In this document: positions 8,781 to 19,945 of the stretch, in pieces
Numbering within the stretch: the first letter of the stretch is position 1
Layout: each line of letters begins with the position of its first letter
Notes under the pieces: generated by a model
Database searches by the model: none
Seen by the model: only the letters and a program-made list of their open reading frames with translations
Told to the model about the DNA's origin: nothing
Origin: Verrucomicrobiota bacterium
Lineage (GTDB): Bacteria; Verrucomicrobiota; Kiritimatiellia; CAJWTS01
Direction: 5' to 3'
NCBI GenBank assembly: GCA_027623315.1
Contig: JAQBYD010000001.1
Span: 94,789 to 158,788 of the forward strand
DNA: 64,000 nt
Translations under genes and position numbers: made by a program

Positions 8781-8875
8781 GTATGTGGGTATGTGAGTAT
8801 GTGGGAAAGATCGGAAAAGGACCTCGTGTCGGGGCATTCTCCAACTCCCAAACCCACGCACACACACACACCCAC
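8781..8875. repeat. Inverted low-complexity GTATGTGGG / CCCAC(AC)n arms
   Basis: GTATGTGGGTATGTGAGTAT (8781-8800) and CCCACGCACACACACACACA (from 8853) are roughly complementary arms about 45 bases apart, lying in the spacer after ispA. A related GTGTGGGTATGGGAGTGCGT stretch occurs at about 57105-57125, so this is a dispersed spacer element and not coding. Confidence 0.5.
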
Positions 8876-8889
8876 GCCGCTCAGGTTGC

Positions 8890-9657
8890 TCAGCCGGCGT
8901 GACTGCCTGCGCCGGAGAGGATCTGCAACTGGTCGCGTAATTCAGCGGCGCGCTCGTATTGTTCGGCGGCGATGGCCTGCTGCAATTCTTTTTCGATTCG
9001 TTCCGCATCGCTGATCGGCCGGTTTTCTTCCAGTTCGTGAGCCATCTGATGCAGCGTCGAGAGCGACCGCTCGCGTTCGTAGTCGAAAGTCGGATTATCG
9101 ACCGCGTCGAGCGTTTCGATCGTATCAATTGCCTCGCGGATGATGTCGAGTGCCTGATTTTGCCGATGGCCTTCGACCTCCATCATGGCGCTCGCAATCC
9201 GGTTGAACCGGATGATGTAGGGCCGCCACTGCTCCAGGTAATCACGGTCTTCGTCCTGTTCGGCATAGCGATGTACGAAATCAAAGAGCCCGATATTGCG
9301 TCGCGTGTCACGCTCGGTGCGAGTCCAGTCCTGGATATGGAACAGGTGCAGGTAGCGGTAATAATAAAGCACGCCCTCACTGAAAAGCTCGGCGCACTCT
9401 TCGTTGATCAGCTTAAAGGAACCCTCCGCTCCCCGCGCGCGCGCTTCGCCGAGACGCTCGCGATGATAGTCGAGTGCGGATTCGCTGCCATTCGGGCGCA
9501 GGCCATCCGGTCGTCCGTCCATCTCGTATTGTTCGATCCCCATCGGCAGGCGAACCTGGAGCAACTGGCGACCGTCGTGGTCCTGTACGATGCGCACATT
9601 CTGGTCGGGGTCGTAAGGCCACGCGCTCAAGATTTTCTGAAGCTCACTACCACTCAT
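8890..9657 (-). CDS. UVR-motif (UvrB/UvrC interaction domain) protein
   Basis: 255 residues from the ATG at 9657 (MSGSELQKILSAWPYDPDQN); an in-frame ATG at 9675 is an alternative. The C-terminal 35 residues (ERIEKELQQAIAAEQYERAAELRDQL) match the UVR helical-hairpin motif that mediates UvrB-UvrC contacts and also occurs in McsA-like and ClpC-associated proteins. The N-terminal 200 residues are a conserved-looking domain rich in Tyr and Arg (GVLYYYRYLHLFHIQDWTR) that I cannot name. No zinc fingers like those of McsA are present. Its partner is unknown. The right neighbour is transcribed divergently. Confidence 0.75.
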   Translation of the reverse strand: MSGSELQKILSAWPYDPDQNVRIVQDHDGRQLLQVRLPMGIEQYEMDGRPDGLRPNGSESALDYHRERLGEARARGAEGSFKLINEECAELFSEGVLYYYRYLHLFHIQDWTRTERDTRRNIGLFDFVHRYAEQDEDRDYLEQWRPYIIRFNRIASAMMEVEGHRQNQALDIIREAIDTIETLDAVDNPTFDYERERSLSTLHQMAHELEENRPISDAERIEKELQQAIAAEQYERAAELRDQLQILSGAGSHAG

Positions 9658-9792
9658 GATTACGCAGCGTAGCATGGCGCGTCGGGAAACCCAAACGGAT
9701 TATTTCTTCTGCCCTGGCGCGCGACGGAAAATTTCGTGTTGCATTCCGCCGCGAACGTAGATCATGATCCGGCATTCGGGCGGTGTCGTATT

Positions 9793-10755
9793 GTGGACAA
9801 GTTTTTCATCACTGGTGGTCAGGGCTGCATCGGGGCGTGGATCGTGCGCCGCTTGCTCGACGAAGGAACGCCCTTCACGATTTTCGACCTCGCGCCGAAC
9901 GACCAGATCCTGCAGCAACTCCTGAGTGCGGACGAGTCGGCGTCACTGCAACGCATTTTCGGAGACGTTAGCGTCACGCAGACGGTTGAACAGGCCGTGC
10001 AGGAATCCGGCGCGACAGCGATCATCCACCTCGCCGGACTTCAGATTCCAACCTGTCGCGCGAATCCGGTGCTCGGAGCGACGGTTAACGTACTCGGAAC
10101 GCTGAACGTCTTCGAGGCGGCGCGCAAGAGCGAGGGGAGAATCCGGAGCGTGGCCTACGCGTCCAGTGCCGCGGTGATCGGACCACCCGAAGATTACGAC
10201 GGCCCGATCGTCGACGACACCCCGCATCGGCCACGGACGCATTATGGCTATTTCAAGCTGACCAACGAGGGCAACGCCCGGATCTTCTGGCAGGATCACG
10301 GGGTTGCCAGCGCCGGGCTGCGCCCGTATGCGGTGTATGGCATCGGCAGGGAACTAGGCCTCTCCAGCGGGCCCAGTCTCGCGCTGCGCGCGACGGCGGC
10401 GGGACAGGATTACACCATCTCGTTCAGCGGGCCCTGCGGATTTACCTATACACGCGACATCGCCGACCAATTCATCGGTTGTGCGCGCAAGGCAACCGCC
10501 GGGGCCAGCGCACTCAATGTGGTCGGCCACTGCGGTACGGTCGAAGATTTCATCAGCGTTATCGAAGAGGTGGCACCCGACGCGCGCGGGAGCATCCGCT
10601 GCGAAGGCGGGCCGCTGCCCGTGGCTGCCGTGATCGACGAGACCGGCCTGCGCGAGCTGCTCGGGACCGTACCCCTGACACCCCTCGCCGATTCGATCCG
10701 CGACACCATCGACCGATACAAAGATCTCTTTGACCGGGGTGTCCTACAGCCCTAA
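9793..10755 (+). CDS. NAD-dependent epimerase/dehydratase (extended SDR)
   Basis: 320 residues from the GTG at 9793, which places the Rossmann strand FFITGGQGCIGAWIVRRLL at the N-terminus as expected; an ATG at 9736 would add a 19-residue stretch without homology. GGQGCIG is the NAD-binding GxxGxxG motif, and the catalytic Tyr-Lys pair is in HYGYFKLTNE. Likely substrates are nucleotide sugars or free sugars. The next gene, 65 bases downstream, encodes D-lyxose isomerase, so a pentose or hexose catabolic role is plausible. Substrate unknown. Confidence 0.82.
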   Translation: MDKFFITGGQGCIGAWIVRRLLDEGTPFTIFDLAPNDQILQQLLSADESASLQRIFGDVSVTQTVEQAVQESGATAIIHLAGLQIPTCRANPVLGATVNVLGTLNVFEAARKSEGRIRSVAYASSAAVIGPPEDYDGPIVDDTPHRPRTHYGYFKLTNEGNARIFWQDHGVASAGLRPYAVYGIGRELGLSSGPSLALRATAAGQDYTISFSGPCGFTYTRDIADQFIGCARKATAGASALNVVGHCGTVEDFISVIEEVAPDARGSIRCEGGPLPVAAVIDETGLRELLGTVPLTPLADSIRDTIDRYKDLFDRGVLQP

Positions 10756-10820
10756 ACTTTCCGCGCCCGGCGCAGACGCGGGGCGCTGACGAGGACGATA
10801 GCCGCAAGGAGGTAACCGCA

Positions 10821-11513
10821 ATGAAACGCTCTGAAATCAACAATGAGATTCGTGAAACGATCGGGTTCCTGGAGACGCACCACTTCGCCCTGCCGCCCTT
10901 CGCCGCCTGGACACCCGACGACTGGCAGAGCGTGGGGCACGAAGCCGACGAGATTCGTTCACGTTCCCTGGGCTGGGACGTCACCGATTTCGGGTCGGGC
11001 CGCTTCCCGGAGATAGGGCTGACGGTTTTTACCATCCGCAACGGCAAGGTGGATGATCCGGATAACGAAAAAATCTATGCCGAGAAGGTCCTGATCGTGA
11101 AAGAGAACCAGGTCACGCCGTTTCATTTCCACTTTTCGAAGACCGAGGACATTATCAATCGTGGCGGAGGAGATCTGACGATTGACCTCTACAACTCAGA
11201 TGGTGAGGGTAATTTCGTCGAGACGGAGGTGCGTGTGAACTGCGATGGCGTCACGCGCACCGTTCCCGCCGGCGGAACGGTCGTGTTGGGACTTGGTGAG
11301 AGCATCACGCTGGTGCCCGGCCTCTATCACGAGTTCAAAGGTGTGCCCGGCAGCGGAACGGTGCTGGTGGGGGAAGTGTCATCCGTGAACGACGACAACG
11401 TCGACAACCGCTTCCAGACTCCGCTGCCCCGCTACCCGGAAATCGAGGAAGACGAGCCCCCGCTCCGATTGCTGTGTAACGAGTATCCAGGGGCCCAACC
11501 GCCCGTGAGCTGA
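10821..11513 (+). CDS. D-lyxose ketol-isomerase (cupin sugar isomerase)
   Basis: 230 residues with a strong AAGGAGG site upstream. The metal-binding cupin motif FHFHFSKTEDIINRGGG (HxHxxK..E, near residues 101-110) and the segment LVPGLYHEFKG supply the His/Glu ligands of the D-lyxose isomerase family (E. coli YdaE type), which interconverts D-lyxose and D-xylulose and often D-mannose and D-fructose. Length matches the family (about 225). It follows an NAD-dependent epimerase, suggesting a two-gene sugar-catabolic unit. Family assignment is confident; the physiological substrate is inferred. Confidence 0.87.
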   Translation: MKRSEINNEIRETIGFLETHHFALPPFAAWTPDDWQSVGHEADEIRSRSLGWDVTDFGSGRFPEIGLTVFTIRNGKVDDPDNEKIYAEKVLIVKENQVTPFHFHFSKTEDIINRGGGDLTIDLYNSDGEGNFVETEVRVNCDGVTRTVPAGGTVVLGLGESITLVPGLYHEFKGVPGSGTVLVGEVSSVNDDNVDNRFQTPLPRYPEIEEDEPPLRLLCNEYPGAQPPVS

Positions 11514-11648
11514 CCGATCAGTCGGATCCGCCCGATTTTGGGTCAGCCATGCCTGCCAAAGAATTTTCACTCGAACCCCAGCGTGTCGACCCTGTCAGCA
11601 CGCCCTATTGGCGCATCCAGACGGCGCTACCGGTTCCCGATTCATTGT

Positions 11649-11670
11649 GGATTCGCGTGATTCGTGGGCA
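11649..11670 (+). repeat. Copy 2 of the dispersed GATTCGNGTNGATTCG spacer repeat
   Basis: GGATTCGCGTGATTCGTGGG lies in the spacer between the lyxose isomerase and a pseudogene. It matches the copies at 8706-8724 and 46581-46608. Confidence 0.5.
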
Positions 11671-11698
11671 CAAAATCCGGGAGGTTTCAGACCGGCAG

Positions 11699-12031
11699 TT
11701 ACCCGCCGTACTTCGGCCGCCAGGTCTTCACCGGCACGCGCGCGCGGTCGAGGACCTTGAGTACCTCGATCACGCTCTCCGGCGTCACGACCCGCTTGCC
11801 GCGCTCGCGCAGGACCGCGTAGACATTGTCGTAGAACGTCGTCTTATCACGCGACTCGACCTTCATGATCTTCTCGCGCCACGGGAGTCTATCCGCGTTT
11901 CCGTAGCGTCGTCCCTCGGGAGGGCGAGTATCCACGGGAAATTCCTTAACCTTCTTAGGGTCGAAGTAGCGAATCGTCGTCGTTCCGCCGTCGCAGGTCA
12001 GCGTGCCGCAACTGCCGAGAATGAGCAGCAT
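11699..12031 (-). pseudogene. C-terminal remnant of a Gfo/Idh/MocA oxidoreductase
   Basis: An open frame of 110 codons resembles only the C-terminal third of Gfo/Idh/MocA dehydrogenases: ILGSCGTLTCDGG corresponds to the GTxGTL strand, and FYDNVYAVLRERG followed by VTPESVIEVLKVLDRAR is the characteristic C-terminal end. The Rossmann domain is missing. Upstream of the apparent ATG the frame stays open but turns into the repetitive CGCGGAT spacer sequence at 12060-12088, so the gene was cut there. An intact paralog lies just to the right on the opposite strand. Confidence 0.72.
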
Positions 12032-12059
12032 CGGGAGCGACGCGTTCGTTGCGGTAGGG

Positions 12060-12203
12060 ACCGCGGATGGCGCGGATATACGCGGATGCTTTCGAGGTGG
12101 TGCAGTGTGAAGCAGCGCGAGTTCTGCTCGCCCTGATTCACACGGCCGTATCTGGACTCAGCTTCGTCAGGTCGAATCCGCGCCCATCCGTGTCATCCGC
12201 GGT
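12060..12203. repeat. Inverted pair of CGCGGAT-rich spacer repeats
   Basis: ACCGCGGATGGCGCGGATAT (from 12060) on the plus strand is matched by ACCGCGGATGACACGGATGG on the minus strand (12173-12203). The two inverted copies flank about 85 bases and lie exactly where the Gfo/Idh remnant loses its reading frame. Confidence 0.6.
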
Positions 12204-12288
12204 CTCTTCTCTGCCGGGAGCGCGGGCGTTGCATCGTTGACAACCCACCCTCGAATCCGCGACCGTAAGCGAAAATGAGGAGCACTTA

Positions 12289-13350
12289 ATGCCTAAAGCA
12301 AAGAAACCTATCGGATTTGGAATCGTCGGACTCGGAAACATCGCGGACTTTCACGCCCAGGCCGCCCGGGCGTTGCGCGGCGGGCGTCTACATAGCTGCT
12401 TCAGCCGGTCGCAGAAGAAGGCGGACGCGTTCGGGAAGAAGTACCGTGCGCTCGGATACAGCGACTGGAATGCCTTTCTCGCCGATCCGGAGCTGGATGT
12501 CGTCACGATCTGCACCCCTTCCGGTGCGCATCTCGGGGCTGCATTGGCTGCCGCGAAGGCGAAGAAGCACGTGATCGTCGAGAAGCCGCTTGAGGTGACT
12601 CCCGCGAGATGCCGGCGCATCATCCAGGCCTGCAAACGCAACCGCGTCAAGCTGGTCACGATCTTCCCTTCGCGTTTCAAGGACGTGAACCTGGCGATGA
12701 AGGATGCAATCGGTTCGAAGCGTCTCGGAAAACTCGTCAACGGCAGTGCCTGCGTGAAGTGGTTTCGCGATCAGAAATATTACGACTCCGGTGCCTGGCG
12801 CGGAACGTGGGCGCTCGACGGCGGCGGCTGCCTGATGAACCAGTCGATCCACAACGTCGACCTCCTGCTCTGGCTCATGGGTGACGTGACGGAGGTCATG
12901 GCGTACGCAGACCGGCCCTCACGCAAGCGGATCGAAGTCGAGACCAACCTCGTCGCCGCCCTCAAATTCGCCAACGGCGCGCTGGGCACGATCGAGGCCT
13001 CCACGGAGATCTTTCCCGGCTATCCCAAGGAGATCGAGATCTCCGGCACGCGTGGCACGATCGCGGCCGTCGAAGAGGATCTCGTCAATTGGGACTTTGA
13101 GAAGCCACTGGCGAACGACAAGGCGATCCGGAAGAAGTTCGCGGTCAAGGTCGGTGGCAGCGGCGGGGCCTCAGATCCACTCGCGATCAGCTTCGAAGGT
13201 CACCGGCGCCAGTTCCAGGAACTCGTCGACGTGATCCGGCGAAAGAAGCGGAATCTGACTTGTGATGGTCAGGAGGGCATTCGCAGCGTGAAGCTGATCG
13301 ACGCGATCTACCAGAGCGTACGCACGGGAAAAGCTGTGAAAGTGCGCTGA
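12289..13350 (+). CDS. Gfo/Idh/MocA-family oxidoreductase
   Basis: 353 residues. The N-terminal Rossmann fold begins GFGIVGLGNIADFHAQAARA, with the GxGxxA-type NAD(P) loop, and the conserved EKPLEVTPARC segment carries the catalytic-pocket lysine. The C-terminal alpha/beta domain is complete (GGGCLMNQSIHNVDLLLWLM). Such enzymes oxidise or epimerise sugars, inositols and related polyols. GAGGAG lies before the ATG. A complete gene, next to a broken relative on the other strand. Substrate unknown. Confidence 0.88.
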   Translation: MPKAKKPIGFGIVGLGNIADFHAQAARALRGGRLHSCFSRSQKKADAFGKKYRALGYSDWNAFLADPELDVVTICTPSGAHLGAALAAAKAKKHVIVEKPLEVTPARCRRIIQACKRNRVKLVTIFPSRFKDVNLAMKDAIGSKRLGKLVNGSACVKWFRDQKYYDSGAWRGTWALDGGGCLMNQSIHNVDLLLWLMGDVTEVMAYADRPSRKRIEVETNLVAALKFANGALGTIEASTEIFPGYPKEIEISGTRGTIAAVEEDLVNWDFEKPLANDKAIRKKFAVKVGGSGGASDPLAISFEGHRRQFQELVDVIRRKKRNLTCDGQEGIRSVKLIDAIYQSVRTGKAVKVR

Positions 13351-13399
13351 AAAAAGGAACGCACCCCACCGATCATCATCCCAGCGGAAACCCACCGTG

Positions 13400-13420
13400 G
13401 CACGACCTTCCAGGTCGTGC
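13400..13420. terminator. Hairpin after the Gfo/Idh gene
   Basis: GCACGACCT-TCC-AGGTCGTGC forms a perfect 9-bp stem with a 3-nt loop, 50 bases after the stop codon and just before the toxin-antitoxin promoter. It lacks a T tract. It is either a terminator or a common palindromic spacer element. Confidence 0.5.
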
Positions 13421-13432
13421 TCTGCTGAGCCA

Positions 13433-13462
13433 TTGACAGGCGCGCAGAACATGTGCTAAATT
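13433..13462 (+). promoter_or_regulatory. Sigma70-like promoter of the toxin-antitoxin operon
   Basis: TTGACA (13433-13438) is a perfect -35 box; TAAATT (13457-13462) or CTAAAT one base earlier is a fair -10 box, giving a 17-18 bp spacer. TAGGAGA then precedes the antitoxin ATG at 13498. Antitoxins of this type usually autorepress at such a site. Confidence 0.65.
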
Positions 13463-13497
13463 AGGACTGAATTTGAACCCATATTAGGAGACGCGAA

Positions 13498-13782
13498 ATG
13501 AAGTTGAGCCAGATTGTAATCCCGGTCAGCGAGGCGAAGAATAACACGGCGAAGATGATCGACGACGTCGTGAAAAAGCGGAGACCTGCGGTCATAACGC
13601 AGAATGGTCGGGCTCGGGTCATCGTCCAGGATCTCCGCAGTTACGAGGAGATGCAGGAGAGCCTCGCTATGCTGAAAATCGCCGCGCTGGGTCGAATTGA
13701 CGTCCGGGACGGTAAGATCAAGCCTCTTCGGAAGGCGTTCGCCGATGTGCGCAAGCAGATTCGCGAGCGCCAATCCGAATGA
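13498..13782 (+). CDS. Type II antitoxin, Phd/YefM family
   Basis: 94 residues. The N-terminal half (MKLSQIVIPVSEAKNNTAKMIDDV, then PAVITQNGRARVIVQDLRSYEEM) is the Phd/YefM dimerisation and DNA-binding fold, which binds the operon promoter. The charged C-terminal part (RKAFADVRKQIRERQSE) would wrap the toxin. Its stop codon overlaps the toxin ATG (ATGA), the usual coupling that keeps antitoxin in excess. It has its own promoter and ribosome site just upstream. Confidence 0.88.
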   Translation: MKLSQIVIPVSEAKNNTAKMIDDVVKKRRPAVITQNGRARVIVQDLRSYEEMQESLAMLKIAALGRIDVRDGKIKPLRKAFADVRKQIRERQSE

Positions 13783-14102
13783 CGCACCGCGTCTACGTCA
13801 CAGATGAGGCTGGAAAAGACCTGCTGGACATCTGGGAGTACGTCATGCTGCACGATGTGCCGGGCCGGGCAGATCAGCTTCTCGACCGGCTTGAGCAGAC
13901 ATGTCGCAAGCTCGTCCACTCGCCGGAGAAGGGACACCAGCCTCCCGAGCTGGCGCGAATCGGCGTAGATCTTTATCGCGAAGTGCACTACAAGCCGTAT
14001 CGCATCATCTACGAAGTCAGCGGCCGTGATGTTTTCGTGCACGCGGTTCTGGACGGACGCCGCGACCTGCAATCGGTCCTTGAGAGACGTCTATTGCGTT
14101 AA
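13779..14102 (+). CDS. RelE/ParE-superfamily toxin
   Basis: 107 residues with the RelE/ParE fold: DEAGKDLLDIWEYV at the N-terminus and the conserved core GVDLYREVHYKPYRIIYEVSGRDVFVHAVLDGRRD. It more closely resembles ParE-like than mRNA-cleaving RelE proteins because of the YRIIYE...VLDGRRDL arrangement, so gyrase inhibition is possible, but target cannot be determined from sequence. It overlaps the Phd-type antitoxin by 4 bases. It is the only recognisable stress or plasmid-stability-type module in the window. Confidence 0.88.
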   Translation: MTHRVYVTDEAGKDLLDIWEYVMLHDVPGRADQLLDRLEQTCRKLVHSPEKGHQPPELARIGVDLYREVHYKPYRIIYEVSGRDVFVHAVLDGRRDLQSVLERRLLR

Positions 14103-14149
14103 CCTCCTAACGAATGCAGACAGAGATAGAGCCGCGGATTACTGAGGAA

Positions 14150-14168
14150 GGCGGGTTTTCGACCCGCC
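14150..14168. terminator. Hairpin downstream of the toxin gene
   Basis: GGCGGGT-TTTCG-ACCCGCC is a 7-bp perfect GC-rich stem about 50 bases after the toxin stop. It may terminate the toxin-antitoxin transcript or be a dispersed palindrome; no T tract. Confidence 0.5.
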
Positions 14169-14277
14169 CAAGCAAGACGCCGCTTTGTGAATAGGGGATA
14201 CGGTGCGCTGCTATTGCGTGTTTCATGCCGCAACCGGATTGTGGTATGATCTGCTGCACGGTTGCGAGGAGTAGACA

Positions 14278-14529
14278 ATGCCGATATACGAATACCAGGC
14301 AAAGGATGAGGACAAGAGCTGCAAACACTGCGTCGACGGCTTTGAGCTGATGCGGAAGATGTCGGATGCGCCGCTCGAAGCCTGCCCGGAATGCGCGGCG
14401 CCCGTGACCAAGCTCATCTCCGCTCCCGCCGTGGGTCGCTCTGAGAGCGGGCTGGACGACCGGGCCAAGAGCGCCGGCTTCCACAAGCTCGAACGTCGGG
14501 ACAAGGGAACGTACGAAAAGAAGTATTAG
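14278..14529 (+). CDS. FmdB-family zinc-ribbon protein
   Basis: 83 residues: MPIYEYQAKDEDKSCKHCVDGFE and ACPECAAPVTKLISAP provide the two CxxC pairs of the FmdB zinc ribbon, followed by a short charged tail ending DKGTYEKKY. Unlike the paralog at 7203-7577 it has no Ser/Lys repeat tail. A GCGAGGAG-like site lies before the ATG. A strong hairpin terminator follows. Function in this family is not firmly known. Confidence 0.85.
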   Translation: MPIYEYQAKDEDKSCKHCVDGFELMRKMSDAPLEACPECAAPVTKLISAPAVGRSESGLDDRAKSAGFHKLERRDKGTYEKKY

Positions 14530-14534
14530 CGAAA

Positions 14535-14573
14535 AGCGGGACCGGGGTGCCGCAAGGGTCACCCGGTCCCGCT
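14535..14573 (+). terminator. Terminator hairpin after the fmdB-like gene
   Basis: AGCGGGACCGGG and CCCGGTCCCGCT form a 12-bp perfect stem with a 15-nt loop, starting 6 bases after the stop codon. The run after it is G/T-rich (GTTGCGTTG), not a clean T tract. Confidence 0.75.
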
Positions 14574-14729
14574 GTTGCGTTGTCCGCATACGGGCCCGTA
14601 AGTGCCGCCCATCCCTCGAAAGCAGAGCTTCAGGGGCCCGGAAGGTCCAGCCGTGAGAAATCGCGGGGCTTCGGTCTCTGTTGGGTTGTCGAACCCGAGG
14701 TCCGTAGTCTACAGTCCTCATTCCTTTCC

Positions 14730-14817
<88 letters not shown>

Positions 14818-15767
14818 TACCAATTCGTGACGATAGGGATCGCTGGCGGTTCTTGGATGGGCTGAGCGAGCGGGTAGAGACGTACGGCGTCGTGCTGCAC
14901 CAGTACGTTCTAATGCAGAACCACTTCCACCTGGTGGTCGAGACTCCGCTCGGCAACTGCTCTGCCTTCATGCAGTCGCTCCTGACCGCCTATACGGTGT
15001 ACTTCAACCTTCGCCACAAGCGCCACGGCCACCTATTCGACGGTCGCTACAAAGCTAGACTTGTAGATGGAGACTCCTGTCTGCTCTCCCTCTCTCGCTA
15101 TGTCCATCTGAATCCTGCGAGGGTCGCGCAATGGTGCGACGCCCCCACGGCTGATCAGCGCCGGTATGTGCGTTCCTATCCGTGGAGCAGCTATGCGCAG
15201 TACATCGGAAGGCGCAAACACGTAGAATTCGTTACATACGGTCCGACACTGGCGCTGATAGGGAAACGGGACGTGGCTCGCAGATATCGCACCTTCGTGG
15301 AGGCCGGGTTGGGGGAGGTCGACGAGGCGTTCATATCCGAGCTGAAGGTCTCTCCCCTCGGCATCGGGGACATTGCATTCCATGACTGGGTTCATGAACA
15401 GTACATTGCGCTGCTGAGCAAGGCACGTCGGCCCGAGGATGTAGCCTTCAGGCAGCCCGAGGCGCTGCTGGGGGCGGCAGAGGTGCTGGGCGTGTTGTCC
15501 GCCGTACTGGGGTGTGGCCATGACGCCTTTAGCGTGCGCCAGCGCGGCACAGCAGTACGAGCGTTTGCCGCCCAGTTCCTGCGCCGGTATGCAGGGCTGG
15601 AGCAGCGTGCCATCGCGGATGTGGTTGGGTTGCGCACGGGTGCCGCGATCAGTTATCAACTGAAACGCTACGGGGAACTGGTTGCTTCAGATCGTCAGTT
15701 GCGCCGGAAGGCGGAACGCTGTAAAGCAGAGCTGGATGGATTGGTGTCGCGTGTCAGGCCGGTATAA
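14818..15767 (+). pseudogene. 5'-truncated REP-associated tyrosine transposase (RAYT)
   Basis: The frame is open from the first base after the tRNA and encodes about 315 residues of a TnpA_REP/Y1-type transposase. Present are IRDDRDRWRFLDGLSERVETYG, the HUH motif in MQNHFHLVVETP, the GHLFDGRYKARLVD core and the catalytic-Tyr helix LSRYVHLNPARV. A C-terminal DnaA-like helix-turn-helix follows. The usual N-terminal 20-30 residues with the PGxxYHVxxRGN strand and a start codon are missing: homology begins exactly where the tRNA ends. The rest has no stop or frameshift, so the loss is probably recent. Such enzymes mobilise palindromic REP elements. Confidence 0.85.
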
Positions 15768-15807
15768 ATGATGTCGCGCACAGCACGCTATTTACTATTC
15801 TAAGGGC

Positions 15808-15880
15808 TGACCCCCATGGCCTGGACCCCCATGGCCTGGCCTCCCATGGCCTCTTCCTGGTACTCTGACCCCCATGGCCG
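15808..15880. repeat. CCCCATGGCCTG short repeats
   Basis: Four copies of CCCATGGC (three of them preceded by further C residues, two by GAC) occur within 73 bases upstream of the beta-galactosidase promoter. Non-coding. Confidence 0.7.
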
Positions 15881-15889
15881 GAAACAGCA

Positions 15890-19073
<3,184 letters not shown>

Positions 19074-19092
19074 AAATTTGACGGCATCAGCT

Positions 19093-19914
19093 TCACTTTG
19101 CCAGAAAACCTCCATCCACGGGCAGTACGTGCCCGGTGACCATGCTCGATGCGTCGCCGGCAAGAAAGACGCAGGCACCCACCATGTCCTGTGGTTCCGC
19201 CAGGCGCCCGAGCGGAATGCGGGCGATCATGGCGGTTTCCAATTCTCCGGGTGCCCCATGTTTCGGGTTCTTAAATAGGGCTTCCAGAGGTGCCGTGCGC
19301 GTTTGGCAGGGCGCGATGCCGTTCACGCGAATACCGTGTGACGCCCATTCCACCGCCGTTTCGCGGATGAGAGCGTTCAATCCGCCTTTGGCCATGGCGT
19401 ACGCCCCGGTGCCCCGGCCCATCGCGGCGAAACCCGCGATGCTGCTGAATTGAATCACGCTGCCGCCGCTGCCCTGAGGAATCATGACCTGTGCCGCCGC
19501 CCGGGAGATCCGAAACGCGCCGCCCAGGCACACATCAAGTGTGCGCTGAAATACGGCGTCCGGCATTTCCGCCACGGGCATCAGCACCGAGGCGAACGCC
19601 AGGTTGACCACCACATCCACGCGCCCGAACGCCGCGTCCGCATCCTTGAAAACCTGTACGACCGAATCGGCCATGCGGACATCGCAACCGACGCCCACGG
19701 CTTGCCTGGGCGGCGTCGACAGGCTTGCCGCCAGTTCGCGCGCGGCGGGCGCCTCCAGATCGGCCAGCACCAGGCTCGCGCCGTGCTCCGACAGCCCGGC
19801 CGCCACCGTTCCCCCAATGCCACCACACGCGCCAAACACCACGGCAACTTTGCCCGAAAGATCGAATGGGTTTGGTGATGTTCCGCCAGGCGATTGTCTT
19901 GTGGTTTCGGACAT
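19093..19914 (-). CDS. SDR-family NAD(P)-dependent oxidoreductase
   Basis: 273 residues from the ATG at 19914; upstream in-frame codons give a non-homologous Arg/Pro-rich extension. The fold begins DLSGKVAVVFGACGGIGGTVA with the GxxxGIG cofactor loop; the catalytic serine is in IQFSSIAGF and the Tyr-Lys pair in YAMAKGGLNA. The family reduces or oxidises sugars, polyols and acids. It lies convergent with lacZ (19 bp apart) and 31 bp after the beta-propeller gene, so it may be co-transcribed with that gene. Substrate unknown. Confidence 0.85.
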   Translation of the reverse strand: MSETTRQSPGGTSPNPFDLSGKVAVVFGACGGIGGTVAAGLSEHGASLVLADLEAPAARELAASLSTPPRQAVGVGCDVRMADSVVQVFKDADAAFGRVDVVVNLAFASVLMPVAEMPDAVFQRTLDVCLGGAFRISRAAAQVMIPQGSGGSVIQFSSIAGFAAMGRGTGAYAMAKGGLNALIRETAVEWASHGIRVNGIAPCQTRTAPLEALFKNPKHGAPGELETAMIARIPLGRLAEPQDMVGACVFLAGDASSMVTGHVLPVDGGFLAK

Positions 19915-19945
19915 CGGGTGGAGGATGCGTGCGCGAGGGCTGTGC

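Noticed and set aside
12060..12203. A CRISPR array in the repeat-rich spacer
   Set aside because: Only two inverted copies, no regular spacers and no cas genes.
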